64,000 nt of DNA from contig OW051470.1 in the NCBI GenBank assembly GCA_932521025.1, positions 8,046,501 to 8,110,500 of the forward strand. The letters run 5' to 3'. The position numbers and the translations under genes were made by a program. Below are positions 12,321 to 36,700 of the stretch, piece by piece. Under the pieces are notes generated by a model. That model ran no database searches and was not told the origin of the DNA. It saw only the letters and a program-made list of their open reading frames with translations. The stretch comes from Oscheius onirici (taxonomy: Eukaryota > Nematoda > Chromadorea > Rhabditida > Rhabditidae). Positions within the stretch are counted from its first letter, which is position 1. Every line of letters begins with the position of its first letter.

Positions 12321-12623
12321 TTAGGATCTCTTGAGGGCGTCGAGTTCATGGACGGTTTTGGCATATTCGAGGAGGGTATTCTTGACCGATGGGCCGAGTG
12401 AGGCCTTGGCTGCCGAAATTCCCATCGCTTCTGTGCTCTTGAGCAGACTGGCCGTCAGTTCCTTGATCTTCTTCAGCTCACTGGCCGTCTTCATGATGAC
12501 AATTGTCGCGTAGAAGCTGGCCAAAATCGGCAGCACACACAGCACTATCAGTGCCTAGAAATTTTGCTTTTATTCTAATTTTTAATCGTTTGTTTCGACT
12601 CTTACTCCTTTTTTAGTTTTCAT
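12321..12623 (-). CDS. Small single-pass membrane protein, unknown family
   Basis: Two exons: 12623-12606 (six codons, MKTKKG) and 12554-12321, joined in phase 0 with GTAAG and CTAG signals. The protein is 83 residues: a basic N-terminus, a hydrophobic segment ALIVLCVLPILASFYATIVI (about residues 7-26) and a helical, charged C-terminal part (ELKKIKELTASLLKSTEAM; LLEYAKTVHELDALKRS). The topology suggests a signal-anchor or short membrane protein. I do not recognise the family. A MITE begins 24 bp upstream of the ATG, and a TTTTGCAG acceptor 13-20 bp upstream of the ATG could be the spliced-leader site. The hydrophobic exon plus clean splice signals make this more than a chance ORF. Confidence 0.6.
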
Positions 12624-12646
12624 GACGTCAAAACACTGCAAAATGG

Positions 12647-12821
12647 GGGCTGTCTCGCAACGAAAAAGTTCGATTTGAAAAAGGTCACTTTGCAAACATT
12701 TTGGCTGAGTATCCAATGTTTGTGTGATGTAGCCAAATTCATATAACGTGTAAACATTTGATACTCAGCCAAGATTTTTGCAAAGTGACCTTTTCAAATC
12801 GAACTTTTTCGCGACAGCCCC
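12647..12821. mobile_element. MULE-type MITE with 9-bp target duplication
   Basis: A palindromic element of 175 bp: left end GGGCTGTCTCGC, right end GCGACAGCCCC, long inverted arms through GTTCGATTTGAAAA and GGTCACTTTGCAAA to a TTGGCTGAGTATC core. It is flanked by perfect 9-bp direct repeats GCAAAATGG at 12638-12646 and 12822-12830. The end sequence GGGCTG and the 9-bp duplication match the larger transposon at 47129-48566, so it is probably a non-autonomous relative. Confidence 0.85.
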
Positions 12822-13188
12822 GCAAAATGGGCCTAAATCATAACAAACCCCCCTGAAATTCATAGAAATAGACGAAAGTTGATTTACAGTAGGACAAAAC
12901 GTGGCTAACAATCTTACTTTCTGTTTTCAACTAAAAAAACAACTTTCTAGCAAATTTCCTATTCACACCGAGTTTTCCAACTCATTTTAGCCAAAACAAG
13001 ATATGTCTCCAACCTTTTCCCATGCCGTATGCTGGTCGACTTGTCCAGCTGCCGAAACCGTCTAAAACTTGTATTTTTTCGACTGAATACAAGTAGATTT
13101 TACCACGAAGAGGAAGCAAAAAGCTACCACTGTCGACGCCATTCAGCTGGTTGTTTCCCAAACTTTTAAAAGGCTTTTTGTAAAGCAT

Positions 13189-13194
13189 TTTTAT
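13189..13194 (-). terminator. Poly(A) signal of mlc-4
   Basis: AATAAA on the minus strand about 125 bp after the mlc-4 stop codon, the nearest canonical signal. Confidence 0.45.
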
Positions 13195-13316
13195 TGTAAA
13201 TACACAATGGATTACATAAATAAAGACATTGTAAAAGTGAAATTGAAGGCGTTATAAGTCGCTCGCAGATTGCAGGAATGTCTCGTCTTTGTAATTTTGT
13301 GACGATTTTCTCGGGT

Positions 13317-14014
13317 TTATTGCTCATCCTTGTCCTTGGTTCCGTGCTTGAGCATGCGCGTGAATTCTACGTAGTCGAACATTCCGTTCTTGATTGGCGC
13401 GTCGCGGAACAGGTCGTCCACCTGGAAATTTGGGAGTTTTGAGCAGAAAGGGCGAAAAAGTACCTGATCGTGAGAGTAGCGGTCACCCATTGTTGTCAGA
13501 AGTTCGCGGAGACGCTCCTCGCTGATTTTTCCAGAATTATCCTCGTCGAAGCATTGGAATGCGTTACGGATGACTTCTTCAGGGTCCGTTCCTGAATATA
13601 TTGCCGTTTCAGACGTAAGAAGTGGTCAAAACAAGCTGTCAATCGGTATTTGCAGCTTTGGAAACCTTGTTGAAACTTGAACGCTAAAATGTTACCTGTA
13701 AGTTTCTCTCCGAAAAGCGTGAGGAACATGGTAAAGTTGATGGCTCCGGGAGCCTCGTTGACCATGTTATCGAGGAAATCCTCCTTCACGTCCTTTCCTA
13801 AATCCTTTTTGCGATAAAAAACTTAAGAAAACATACCAAGAGAGGCGAACATCTCTTGTAAATCGCTCTGATCGATAAATCCGTCCCTATTCTGGTCGAT
13901 CATATTGAACGCCTCCTTGAATTCCTGGATTTGAGCCTGATCGAACATGGCGAAGACATTGGAGGTGGCTCGCTGGGGACGCTGACGACGGTTGACGGTC
14001 TTTCTGGAGGCCAT
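13317..14014 (-). CDS. mlc-4: Non-muscle myosin regulatory light chain
   Basis: Four exons (14014-13837, 13797-13696, 13591-13464, 13421-13317) encode 170 residues, the normal length for the family. EF-hand 1 is intact ([13 protein letters not shown], about residues 43-55), and the later hands show [12 protein letters not shown] and the C-terminal [12 protein letters not shown]. The N-terminal [10 protein letters not shown] carries the Thr/Ser pair phosphorylated by Rho-kinase/MLCK to activate myosin II. The sequence reads almost exactly like C. elegans MLC-4, needed for embryonic elongation and cytokinesis, and is the best taxonomic clue in the window. An ATTTTCAG acceptor lies 7 bp before the ATG, a likely spliced-leader site. 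It is divergent from coq-5. Confidence 0.96.
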
Positions 14015-15112
14015 TTTCTACTGAAAATTTGCCATGTGTCACATGAATTCAGGCGAACGAGGTGAGGAAATGACACAAGGACACTGGCGCAAAGATATTG
14101 AATATTGATATCGTCCAGGGGAAAATGACGAATATGACGAGAATCGATACGGAAAGTAGGCAGAAAGATGGAGAAAATGTGGATAGATGAATTGAAACAA
14201 AACATGAATCATCCCGTCGCCGAAAGAACGATGAATCATCCGGCGTTTTCGAAGCGAAAGTGAGCTTTTTCAGGAAGAAATGATCGAAAATAACTAAATT
14301 TTCTGCTAGCAAAAACAGGCGAAAAATAGAAAAGCAAGTGAATGACAAAAATGGAGGAACAAAGACTGAAAAAGGCGCCCAAACTGGGGGACCGATCGAT
14401 ATTCGCCTCTCTCCGCACAGTGCTTAGGCGCCAAGAGACCGGACGATGACCAATCGCCGGAGGTCACGGCGTAGGGACTTGGGACACGGCGTAGGAATAA
14501 CAAGAGGTGGAATACATGCAAGGAAACATGGAACGAACTGCAAACATCGAATTCCAAATTTTTTTTCACGTTTCATGCTTATCTGTTGCTGATAAAAGAC
14601 GTGCTAAGACTGAGCAGGTTTCCGTCAAGAAATGTGCAAAATATTGGGGAAACCGGTTTAGAAGGTAGTTTTGGCATTTTTCTATTTGTTTTTGAATTTG
14701 CGTTTGAATGATAACAACTTAATAAACAAAGTATTTTTCCGTTTTACTTGATCACAAATGACTGGCAATTTTAGAACTGAGGAGAAAATACCAGGAAAAT
14801 TGACAAAAGTAGAGAAAAAAAACGGGAAAAGCTGGCTAATTTTGAACTTTCGGAATCCCGCCAACTTATCTGTCAAAAGGGCGGGATTTCAAACGAGGAA
14901 AAATAGGTTTTCGTTTTTTCTTTTCCTGACTTTCTCAAAAAAAAATAATTATTTCAGAGAATTCTCCAAAAAATGAGAGTGTCCACGCAGCTGACCGCTG
15001 TATCACAACGTTGGTAAGCATTTTCAGTCGTTTTCGCTCTCACGCAACCGTTTCATGTCAGAGAAACTTATTACTTACTCAGTTACGTTCTAAAAACGTG
15101 TTTTTTACAGGA
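14015..15112. other. Divergent promoter region between mlc-4 and coq-5
   Basis: About 1.1 kb between two divergent starts. The part nearer mlc-4 is GC-richer (14380-14500), with short open frames on the minus strand that show no recognisable protein. An ATG at 14973 begins a 13-codon frame that does not join coq-5 in phase and could be a minor upstream exon. A TTTTTTACAG acceptor directly precedes the coq-5 ATG. Confidence 0.5.
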
Positions 15113-16169
<1,057 letters not shown>

Positions 16170-16734
16170 TAAATTTGCACAAATTTTTCACTTTCTTGTG
16201 CCTTCTCATGGTTTTCGACCATTTTCTTGCTTCTATCTGTTAAAATTAAGTAGTTTTTGCTCTGTACTTGGTCTGCCAGACGTTAATTATGTTCAAATCC
16301 TGGGGACTGCTTCAGAATACTGAAAACTACATAATTTGTCGCAAAGTATTGCAATTTAATTAAAGTATAACAGCAATTTTTCGTGGTTTTTTTTCTCTTC
16401 AAAACTTGTGTCGTTGTTTTTCAGTTCTGTATGTTAGGTTTCCCTAATCATTCGAGTCGTTTCGCCAACTTTTGAGCCACTTTGATGCTGAAATAAATAT
16501 CGGTCGGAAATTCAGGAGAATCATATGGCGAATATCTAAAATCTGTGTCGACCACCATTGGTAACCTTTGTTGTCTTTTCTGCTCTAAAAAAATTAATAC
16601 AACGAAGTGAATCCCAAACAAAATGCCTAGAAACTGCCAGCATTTCCACGCTCCTCGTCCACAATGCCGTCATGAGCCTTGTTTTTCCTCATGCTTCTTC
16701 CTAAACCCTGAATTACCGTCACAAGTTCCAGCAA
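16170..16734. other. Short intergenic region, nothing recognised
   Basis: About 565 bp of AT-rich sequence between the coq-5 stop and the POLDIP2 start. No repeat or RNA gene was recognised. TTCCAG ends 3 bp before the POLDIP2 ATG and may be a trans-splice acceptor. Confidence 0.5.
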
Positions 16735-18429
16735 ATGTCCGCAGCTGGTCATTCCCGTCATTTTCTCGTCCTTCCACGCCACTTTGCCACCACTTCGGTT
16801 CGTCGAGTCAGGTAACTTTTCCCCTCTCTTTCTAGCTTCTCTCGAACAGTATCCAAAGGAGTTAGAGTAGCCTAGTTTAACCCCGCCCCTTTACAGATTC
16901 GGTTATAGCACACCGTCCGTCATCAGAGAAATCGGCAAGCTCACTCCCGTCCTTCCCGAGTCTACCTATCCTACTGGCCAGGTTCTAACCTTTTTTAGAG
17001 GAGGAAGAGCAAGTTTTAGCTTTTCATCCATCGAACATTCGCCTACAGAGGGATTGTACTCTGCTCCTTCAACTGCCGACATCATGAAAGGAAAGAGGGG
17101 ACGAGGTAGGCTTTTTTTTAGTATTTTCTCCGCTGTTGATGCAGAAAAATGATCAGAAAGTGAAAGTTACCACAAAGTAAAGCTGTAGAGTTGTTAAAGT
17201 TTAATTCTTACCAGTTTAATTCTCGAAATATTTACCCATTTTCAGTGACAAAGTGGTCTCAATGCGCGATTACTACCAGGTTCTGATTCACAAGCCCGAC
17301 TGGGCCCACATGCAGTTCCCCGTCGACCTGACCTCCTACCTTCAAGATGGCTCTAATCGCGGCGAAAAGTACTTTGCCTACATCAAGTAATCCATCTTTT
17401 TTGTACCAAAATGACCAATTTCCAGCGGGATGGACTGCATCAGCCACACTGACCTCCTCCCCTTCGTCTCCAACGAGCTAGCGCCAATCGAGCACGATCT
17501 TTTTGACAAAATCTTCATGCGCGACAAGGACGATTCTTCTGGTAAGCTGATTTTTAAAATTTGAGAATTTGAATTAGCAGGTCGCCTGGTGATGAGACCC
17601 AATTTGAGGGAGAACTACATGGCCTCGCAGCGGTCCTGGATGGCTCCAAGAGACGTTTACAGGCAAGTTTTAGGATTTTTAAGCTTAATTGTATACGTCC
17701 GTCACGAAACGAATTTTAGGGAAATGACCGAAGGAATTGAAGTCACAGTGATCACATTCTACCTCGGCGTGAATCTCCTCAACGGACAGCAGCGACACAT
17801 GTGGAGGTACTCGATCAGGTCCGTTTTCCTAATTCTACGCCAAAATGCCTAAATTCAAGGATCGAAAACCACATTCCGCAAAAGCCTGTGATTTTGAGAG
17901 AGCGCTCGCTGAAAATCTATGCGCTGAACAATATGAATCAGGCGAATGGGCACGGAGTCGTCGGAAAGGTATTTTGGAGCTTTTTTAGGACTGAAAAAGA
18001 CAAATTTAGCAGCCCGAGCTGAACATCAACGCGCCAGCATTCCAATTCTCCAGCACCATCGAGCTGCCACACGCTAAGGGCTGCCATATGTGGGGGTGAG
18101 TTTCTTTGCCTTTGATTCACAAAAAAGGACAGAAAGTCTTGAACCTGTCTTGTCCAATAAATTTGAGCAGGTCCTGAAAGATCGTCACGTTTTTGAACAA
18201 AACTGCGATAGTGTGGCATAGAAAAGCACCAAACTGTAGAAGACAATGTCGGCACTATGCAACAGTTAGAGACCTATTTTTTCCTTGTTTTCTTCCAGTG
18301 AAAACCTCCACATTCAGATCTTTCCGGATGGAGCGAGACAACGGTTCAACATTCAACGCGACCATCCCTACTATCGTCTTCGAATCGCAAGAGGAGCGGA
18401 ATCTCGAGGTCGGCAAGATGCAAGAATAG
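16735..18429 (+). CDS. POLDIP2: POLDIP2 homologue (YccV-like plus ApaG domains)
   Basis: Ten exons: 16735-16811, 16897-16981, 17020-17105, 17246-17386, 17426-17541, 17581-17662, 17720-17818, 17860-17968, 18010-18095, 18318-18429. The order matches human POLDIP2: a possible mitochondrial leader (RHFLVLPRHFATTSVRR), YccV/hemimethylated-DNA-binding-like region (LFIHRTFAYRGIVLC; YYQVLIHKPDW; HTDLLPF), then the ApaG domain (WRYSIRIENH, GHGVVGKQPELN, FQFSSTIELP, MWGSFRMERDNG). POLDIP2 binds DNA polymerase delta p50/PCNA and has mitochondrial roles through ClpX (family knowledge). The last acceptor (18317) was chosen because only it gives the conserved GSFRMERDNG. The intron at 17663-17719 starts with GC rather than GT. 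Confidence 0.92.
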
Positions 18430-20411
18430 ACAAAGACGGGTCACCTTGGTGTTATTATAGTTTATTGTATCTATAGTTTGCTGTATTTTTGTAGTTTTAA
18501 GCCAATTTATAGTTCTGTATCATCCGAATCATGAAAGAAATCCTGAACGAGGCAGTTTTTTTTGCGCCTCGGGACAGTGGCATTAGGCCAATTTTCGGGC
18601 TGTTTCAAGAGAGAGGAACTTGTCGCCGTAAACCCCCTCGAATCGTCATAAATCCCAGCAGCCGTTTCGAGTGTCAAGGAGCAGTTTTCTGGACCAAAGA
18701 GACAGAGCCCCCTGCGGCTTTGTTTACCGCCAGGTGTGGCCTTCAAGTCCGCCGAGTGAGCGAGAGTATCAGTGGATTATCCCAGATATTCTTTCTGTAT
18801 CAGGGGATCTCTTGCCATTGTCCGCCCTACTTATCGCCACTTTTTCATGCTCTCTCTCGTCGTTCATGACAGTCGACAGGCCTATCAACGAGAGAAAGAC
18901 AGGTGTCTTTTCGTTTTGTTCTCTATCTGAATCAGGGCTGCTTTTTACAGCTATTTTTTTTTATACAGATTCATTTTCTTTTCTCATTTTCCCACCTATG
19001 CTTATGTTGAACCGTCTCCGAATATTTTGCCGTGACAAGGCGCTGCAAAGCCGCCCGAGTAATGATAGTTCGCAACGTTTTTGTGCTGCTTCGAAAAGCA
19101 CGATAAGAAAAAAAAATTTCGCAGCAAATTCTGGGCATGTTTGTCCCTCTTTTGTCCGTTATAGACTTTTCACAATGGTTATAACCTTTCCATCAAACTC
19201 GGAATCCTTTTAGAATGAAAAGCAGTTTCGCGGTTGTGGAATGTACTAAAATTGTTAGACAAGATCACTTTGTTGAACATTTTTTGTCGTGAAAAAGGTA
19301 GTTCTGAAGTGTTGGCATGTTGCCTCTGTTTCTCCTCCGTCGCTATGAATTCCATTTTGGCCATTTCATTTATTACTCACAATTTCCTGTGAATCACAAT
19401 GGGTGTTCTTATGGCCCTTACTCACCGTTTCTTCCAGACTTTTTTATTCTGAAAGTCGACCATGAATCAAACCGACGCCGGATTTAATAATAGACAGAAC
19501 AGACGAATTACAATATTCAGCAGTTCCAACCCTTTTTCAAAAACAGCTGTAGTCTCGAACATGCTTTTTTTCGGGACCCAGATGGTTTTGAACTAGTGCT
19601 CAACCATGACAGTGTGTTCGAGGTAGGCTCTTCTTATCATTGATCAGTAAACTTCTGCTTTCGAGAGGGAGAGACACATTGTCCCCCATTTCTGATAAGA
19701 CGGATTATCATCATTCTTGAGCATATTTTCCAAGCTTTCCGACACTTTTTCAAGACTCTTTTTCTTCCGACAAATGTCTCGAGATCTGTCCATAACCCAC
19801 TTCTTGTCTCTCTGAAACTCCTTTCCTGTTCTTCTTTCTGCTCCCGACTCTATTACGGTTGTCCCCAGACTTGTTCTTGTCACTGGCTTTCTTTACTCAG
19901 TTCGTTTCTGTCACTGTTCCCAGACTGTTATTTGCAGCTCTGTTCCTGTCCTTTTGTCTCATAGTCTCTATCACTGTCCTTCTTCTTCTGCCTCTCCTAG
20001 AGTTGTTCCTAAATCCCGAAAGTCTCCCTGTCCCCCTGCTTTCACCCTCACCCATCACCGAAGTAAACAAGCCGCCCTTTGTCAGTCCCCCCTCTCCGAA
20101 CTGATTGCAAGTTATCGTATCAGCTGTGGATTTAATTGGCGTCGCCGTTTGACCGAGATATGCAAAGCTACGACTATCCGAGATGTGTCTCTCATCTCAC
20201 TTTCGCTCATTTGCATTCCCGAAGAAGAGACCACAATCGGCTATTTCCAGGCTGAGTAATTGTTTGTTCTTCCACACTTTTGGGGTCGCGTCTTCTCTTT
20301 GCCCAGAACTTTCTCCCCATTTTGGCAGAAAAGATTCTTTTCATTTCCAGGTGATTGTGACTGATAAGGCGAGGTATTCTCATTTTTCGGCTAATCAACC
20401 CACACACAAAG
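18430..20411. other. Intergenic region upstream of the PDZ-LIM gene
   Basis: About 2 kb. Open frames at 18531-19213 and 19859-20259 look like composition artefacts (Ser/Phe/Leu-rich, no domain). TTTCCAG followed by GTGATTGTGAC at 20350 may be a 5'UTR or trans-splice acceptor of the gene starting at 20412. No other feature was identified. Confidence 0.45.
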
Positions 20412-33663
<13,252 letters not shown>

Positions 33664-33710
33664 TTTCCTTCAAGTATTCCATTATGTGCATTATTACAGA
33701 GTTTTTAAGC

Positions 33711-33716
33711 AATAAA
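33711..33716 (+). terminator. Poly(A) signal of the PDZ-LIM gene
   Basis: AATAAA 48 bp after the stop codon. The mre-11 stop on the other strand is only 32 bp further, so the two genes converge tightly. Confidence 0.7.
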
Positions 33717-33747
33717 TTTACTCTCAACTTCGAATTTAACAAAAAAA

Positions 33748-36700
33748 CTAATCATCCATGAGATCGTCGCTCTGATTCATTGGATCGTCTTCCTGCGAAT
33801 TCTGAGCATATTTGGCCAACTTGTACTGCTTCAAGTCTTCTTCCACGAGCTTGATGAAATTGTTCACTTTTACATCGCCGTTTTCCTGAAATTTCTTAGT
33901 TTTTGGGCTAAAAATAAGAAATTACATCGTAAGTAATGACCGGGACTGGTAGCTGCATCAGAGCTTCGGCCACCTGATCCATACTCTTTTGGATGACATC
34001 CTGGAAGTCCTTGTTGGCTTTTACGGCCGAGGCGTCCTCGTCCACGTACTGATTTATGGCCTCCTTGATCGTATTGGCGTCAAGAATCGTCAGATTGTCC
34101 GCGACGGGAAGGTTTTCATAGTAGGCGTCGATCTGAAAAGAAACGAATATTATGGAAGGTTTACCAGTCTGTTAATAAAAAAGCGATACGGCTTATTAGT
34201 TTTGAGAGTCAATTCATTTGGCATTTAAAAATTAGCTACTAGCGTTACAGTAACCCGGGCTGCTTCTAAAAACCATACGGATTGAACTGGTGCACGCTTA
34301 TCCTAAAACTTAGACTTATCTGGAGGCCTATTTTTTCTGATGGGCACCGTCATGATATTACTAAGTTACGATAACGCGATTTTTTAGGATAAGCAGTACA
34401 AACTAATCCGATCGATGAACCCAGCCAGGAAGTACAATCATACCCAAAAGTGATCCCGGCCACGAAGCCGGATTATTGTATCTTTTTTGAGAATAGTCTT
34501 ACGTTAGACGTTACTTTCCCGCCACACCTATATTTTTCTTCAGCTCTTTTTCAGTTTTTTTTCTCCACTCATTTACCTACTTTTTAGGACTCAAAAATGG
34601 ACAAATTGACCGAAAAGCTCAAAACTACCAAATTGGAGGATTCGTACAATTCGAAAAATGATGTGAAACAGAGAACTCAAAGAGTGGCGGAAATACCAGT
34701 TGAAGAGGACAGTTCGATGGCTCGGCTAGTTTCTCGACATAGTTTCTCGCGAAGAAACTCGTTTTTGAGTTTTGCGATGTTCTGTAAACTTGTAGTTTTT
34801 CAACTGTTCTATTCTACAACTTTGCAGAACATTGTTTGGGCTAAAAATCCCGCCTTCGGTATGAAAATCATTAGTCAAGTTGCGAGGTTAGTCGTAATGA
34901 AAATGAGACAAGTGAAACAATTTTTGAAGAAAAATCAGTTTTTTCGAAGTGGAATAATAAACAAAAGGGAATGTTAGACCTATCCAAGAATATCAACACT
35001 TTTGACACACGAGGGAGTTGAACCCTGACCCTGTGTTTTACAGTCGACTCTCTTATCCACTAGGCCATGCGAGCGAGGCGGCGCCCCGCTTTGGCTACCT
35101 TCATGTACTTAGATAAGAGGCTAATACACTGAGATAAGAGGCAGTAGGGGGAGGCTCGCTTTAAGCATTATTTAGGAAGACGGGTGGAAAACTTTCATTT
35201 GGAAAAGGCTCTGAAGACTTCTTGCAAGCTTAGCATTAATAAAGTATGGCTTGGCATCGGCAAGAACCACTTCGACGTTTTCAAGCACAGAAAAGTGAAA
35301 ATCAAGACTGGTAGTTGAAAATGGAGTCACCAAGAGCGTCGGCGAACTGATTACGGTAAAAACTCATATTTTTCTTCCGCTAAATGTACAACCAACTTTA
35401 GAGATTCTCTATTGAGGGCATAGAATTCCGCGAAACTGTTCCTGCCAGCTATTTTGACGAGCCTCTTATCAGAGAGGTAATAGTTGGCCTTCTGGTTACA
35501 TTTGTGAATTTAGGTAGCCAAGGAAGTTTCTCTTGTTTACTCGATGGATCTTGATCTGCCACTAAAGTCCAAGCTTGTCAGGATGAAAGCCAGAATGACC
35601 ACCCCGTTTACAACCACCAGAGCTCAGCAACTGATCGAAGTTTGTCGCTGATGGTTTTTAATCTTTTCTTTTTTTTTACAGGAATTAGTCTCTGGACAGA
35701 GACATCTGGATATATGGGAAATTCAAAATGCTTCGTTTATCAGTATTGACGAAATTATTGAAGGATTGCCATTTATGCCGTTTGATGAAAATAAGGACTA
35801 CGAAGAAGAGCTTCGCGAAAACACTGAACGTCCTCTAGTCATCAAAATCGCGGATGACGTATTGGCTTGTAGGTCTTTTTTTTACAATATTTATGGAAGT
35901 TTTCAGTGTTTTGCAAAGATAACTCAATGTACTCCGTTTACTGGTATAACGATTATTTCTTTTGGATCTCCTTCGAAGACTCCCTCGATCTTGTACTTCG
36001 ACCCTAACGTTGTTATCCCAATTTATTCGTTCCAATACGAAAAGTTGTTGAATAAACTTTACGATCTTCCTTTGTAGAACTGAAAGAGGCACAATAGTTC
36101 CATATCTTTAAGGCTTGCTAAAAACTGATCGACCTACTTTTACTACGTCGGTGGCAACTACAATGATGTTACTGGCTTGTTTCAAGCAAATATTTGACTT
36201 TACAGCTAAACAAGGCCAAAGATTTTCAGATGTCGAGAAAGCACATTTACATATTAGGTAGTTGTTGTCACTTTTTCATTATTTTTAGCTCAGAAAACGC
36301 AGACTAGGCGAACAAATGGAAGCAAAATAAACCCACCACATCATCAAAAGTGTCCGACGAAGCATTCTCCAGGACGCTGTTGATGGCATGAATGTTCTTC
36401 TCCTGCTTGACTCTGTTCGGATCCAATGCCCTCTTCGTCACGATCATATCCTGCGAGTTGGCCACCTTGTCACTGAATCTCGCCCCGATTCGGCACGAGT
36501 TGATCGGCTGCATGTGAGCCCACGGACCGGCGTAGGTTACGACCAGACGCAGCAACGGCAGTTCCGGTTGCTTCGGCCGTCTCTCTTCGTCGGCTCGCTC
36601 TATCATCTCGTTGATTTTTTGCACAATGATTTGCTCGTCCTATAGCTTCATTTTTAGACTGAAAAGAGCTAAAACTAACAGGTAGGGGCTTTCCTTTCTC

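Noticed and set aside
18193-18476. Longer alternative last exon of POLDIP2
   Set aside because: A frame from 18301 runs further, but only the acceptor at 18317 yields the conserved GSFRMERDNG of the ApaG C-terminus.
35003-35076. Functional tRNA-Tyr gene
   Set aside because: A and B boxes and a GTA triplet are present, but the anticodon stem does not pair, so I record it only as tRNA-like.
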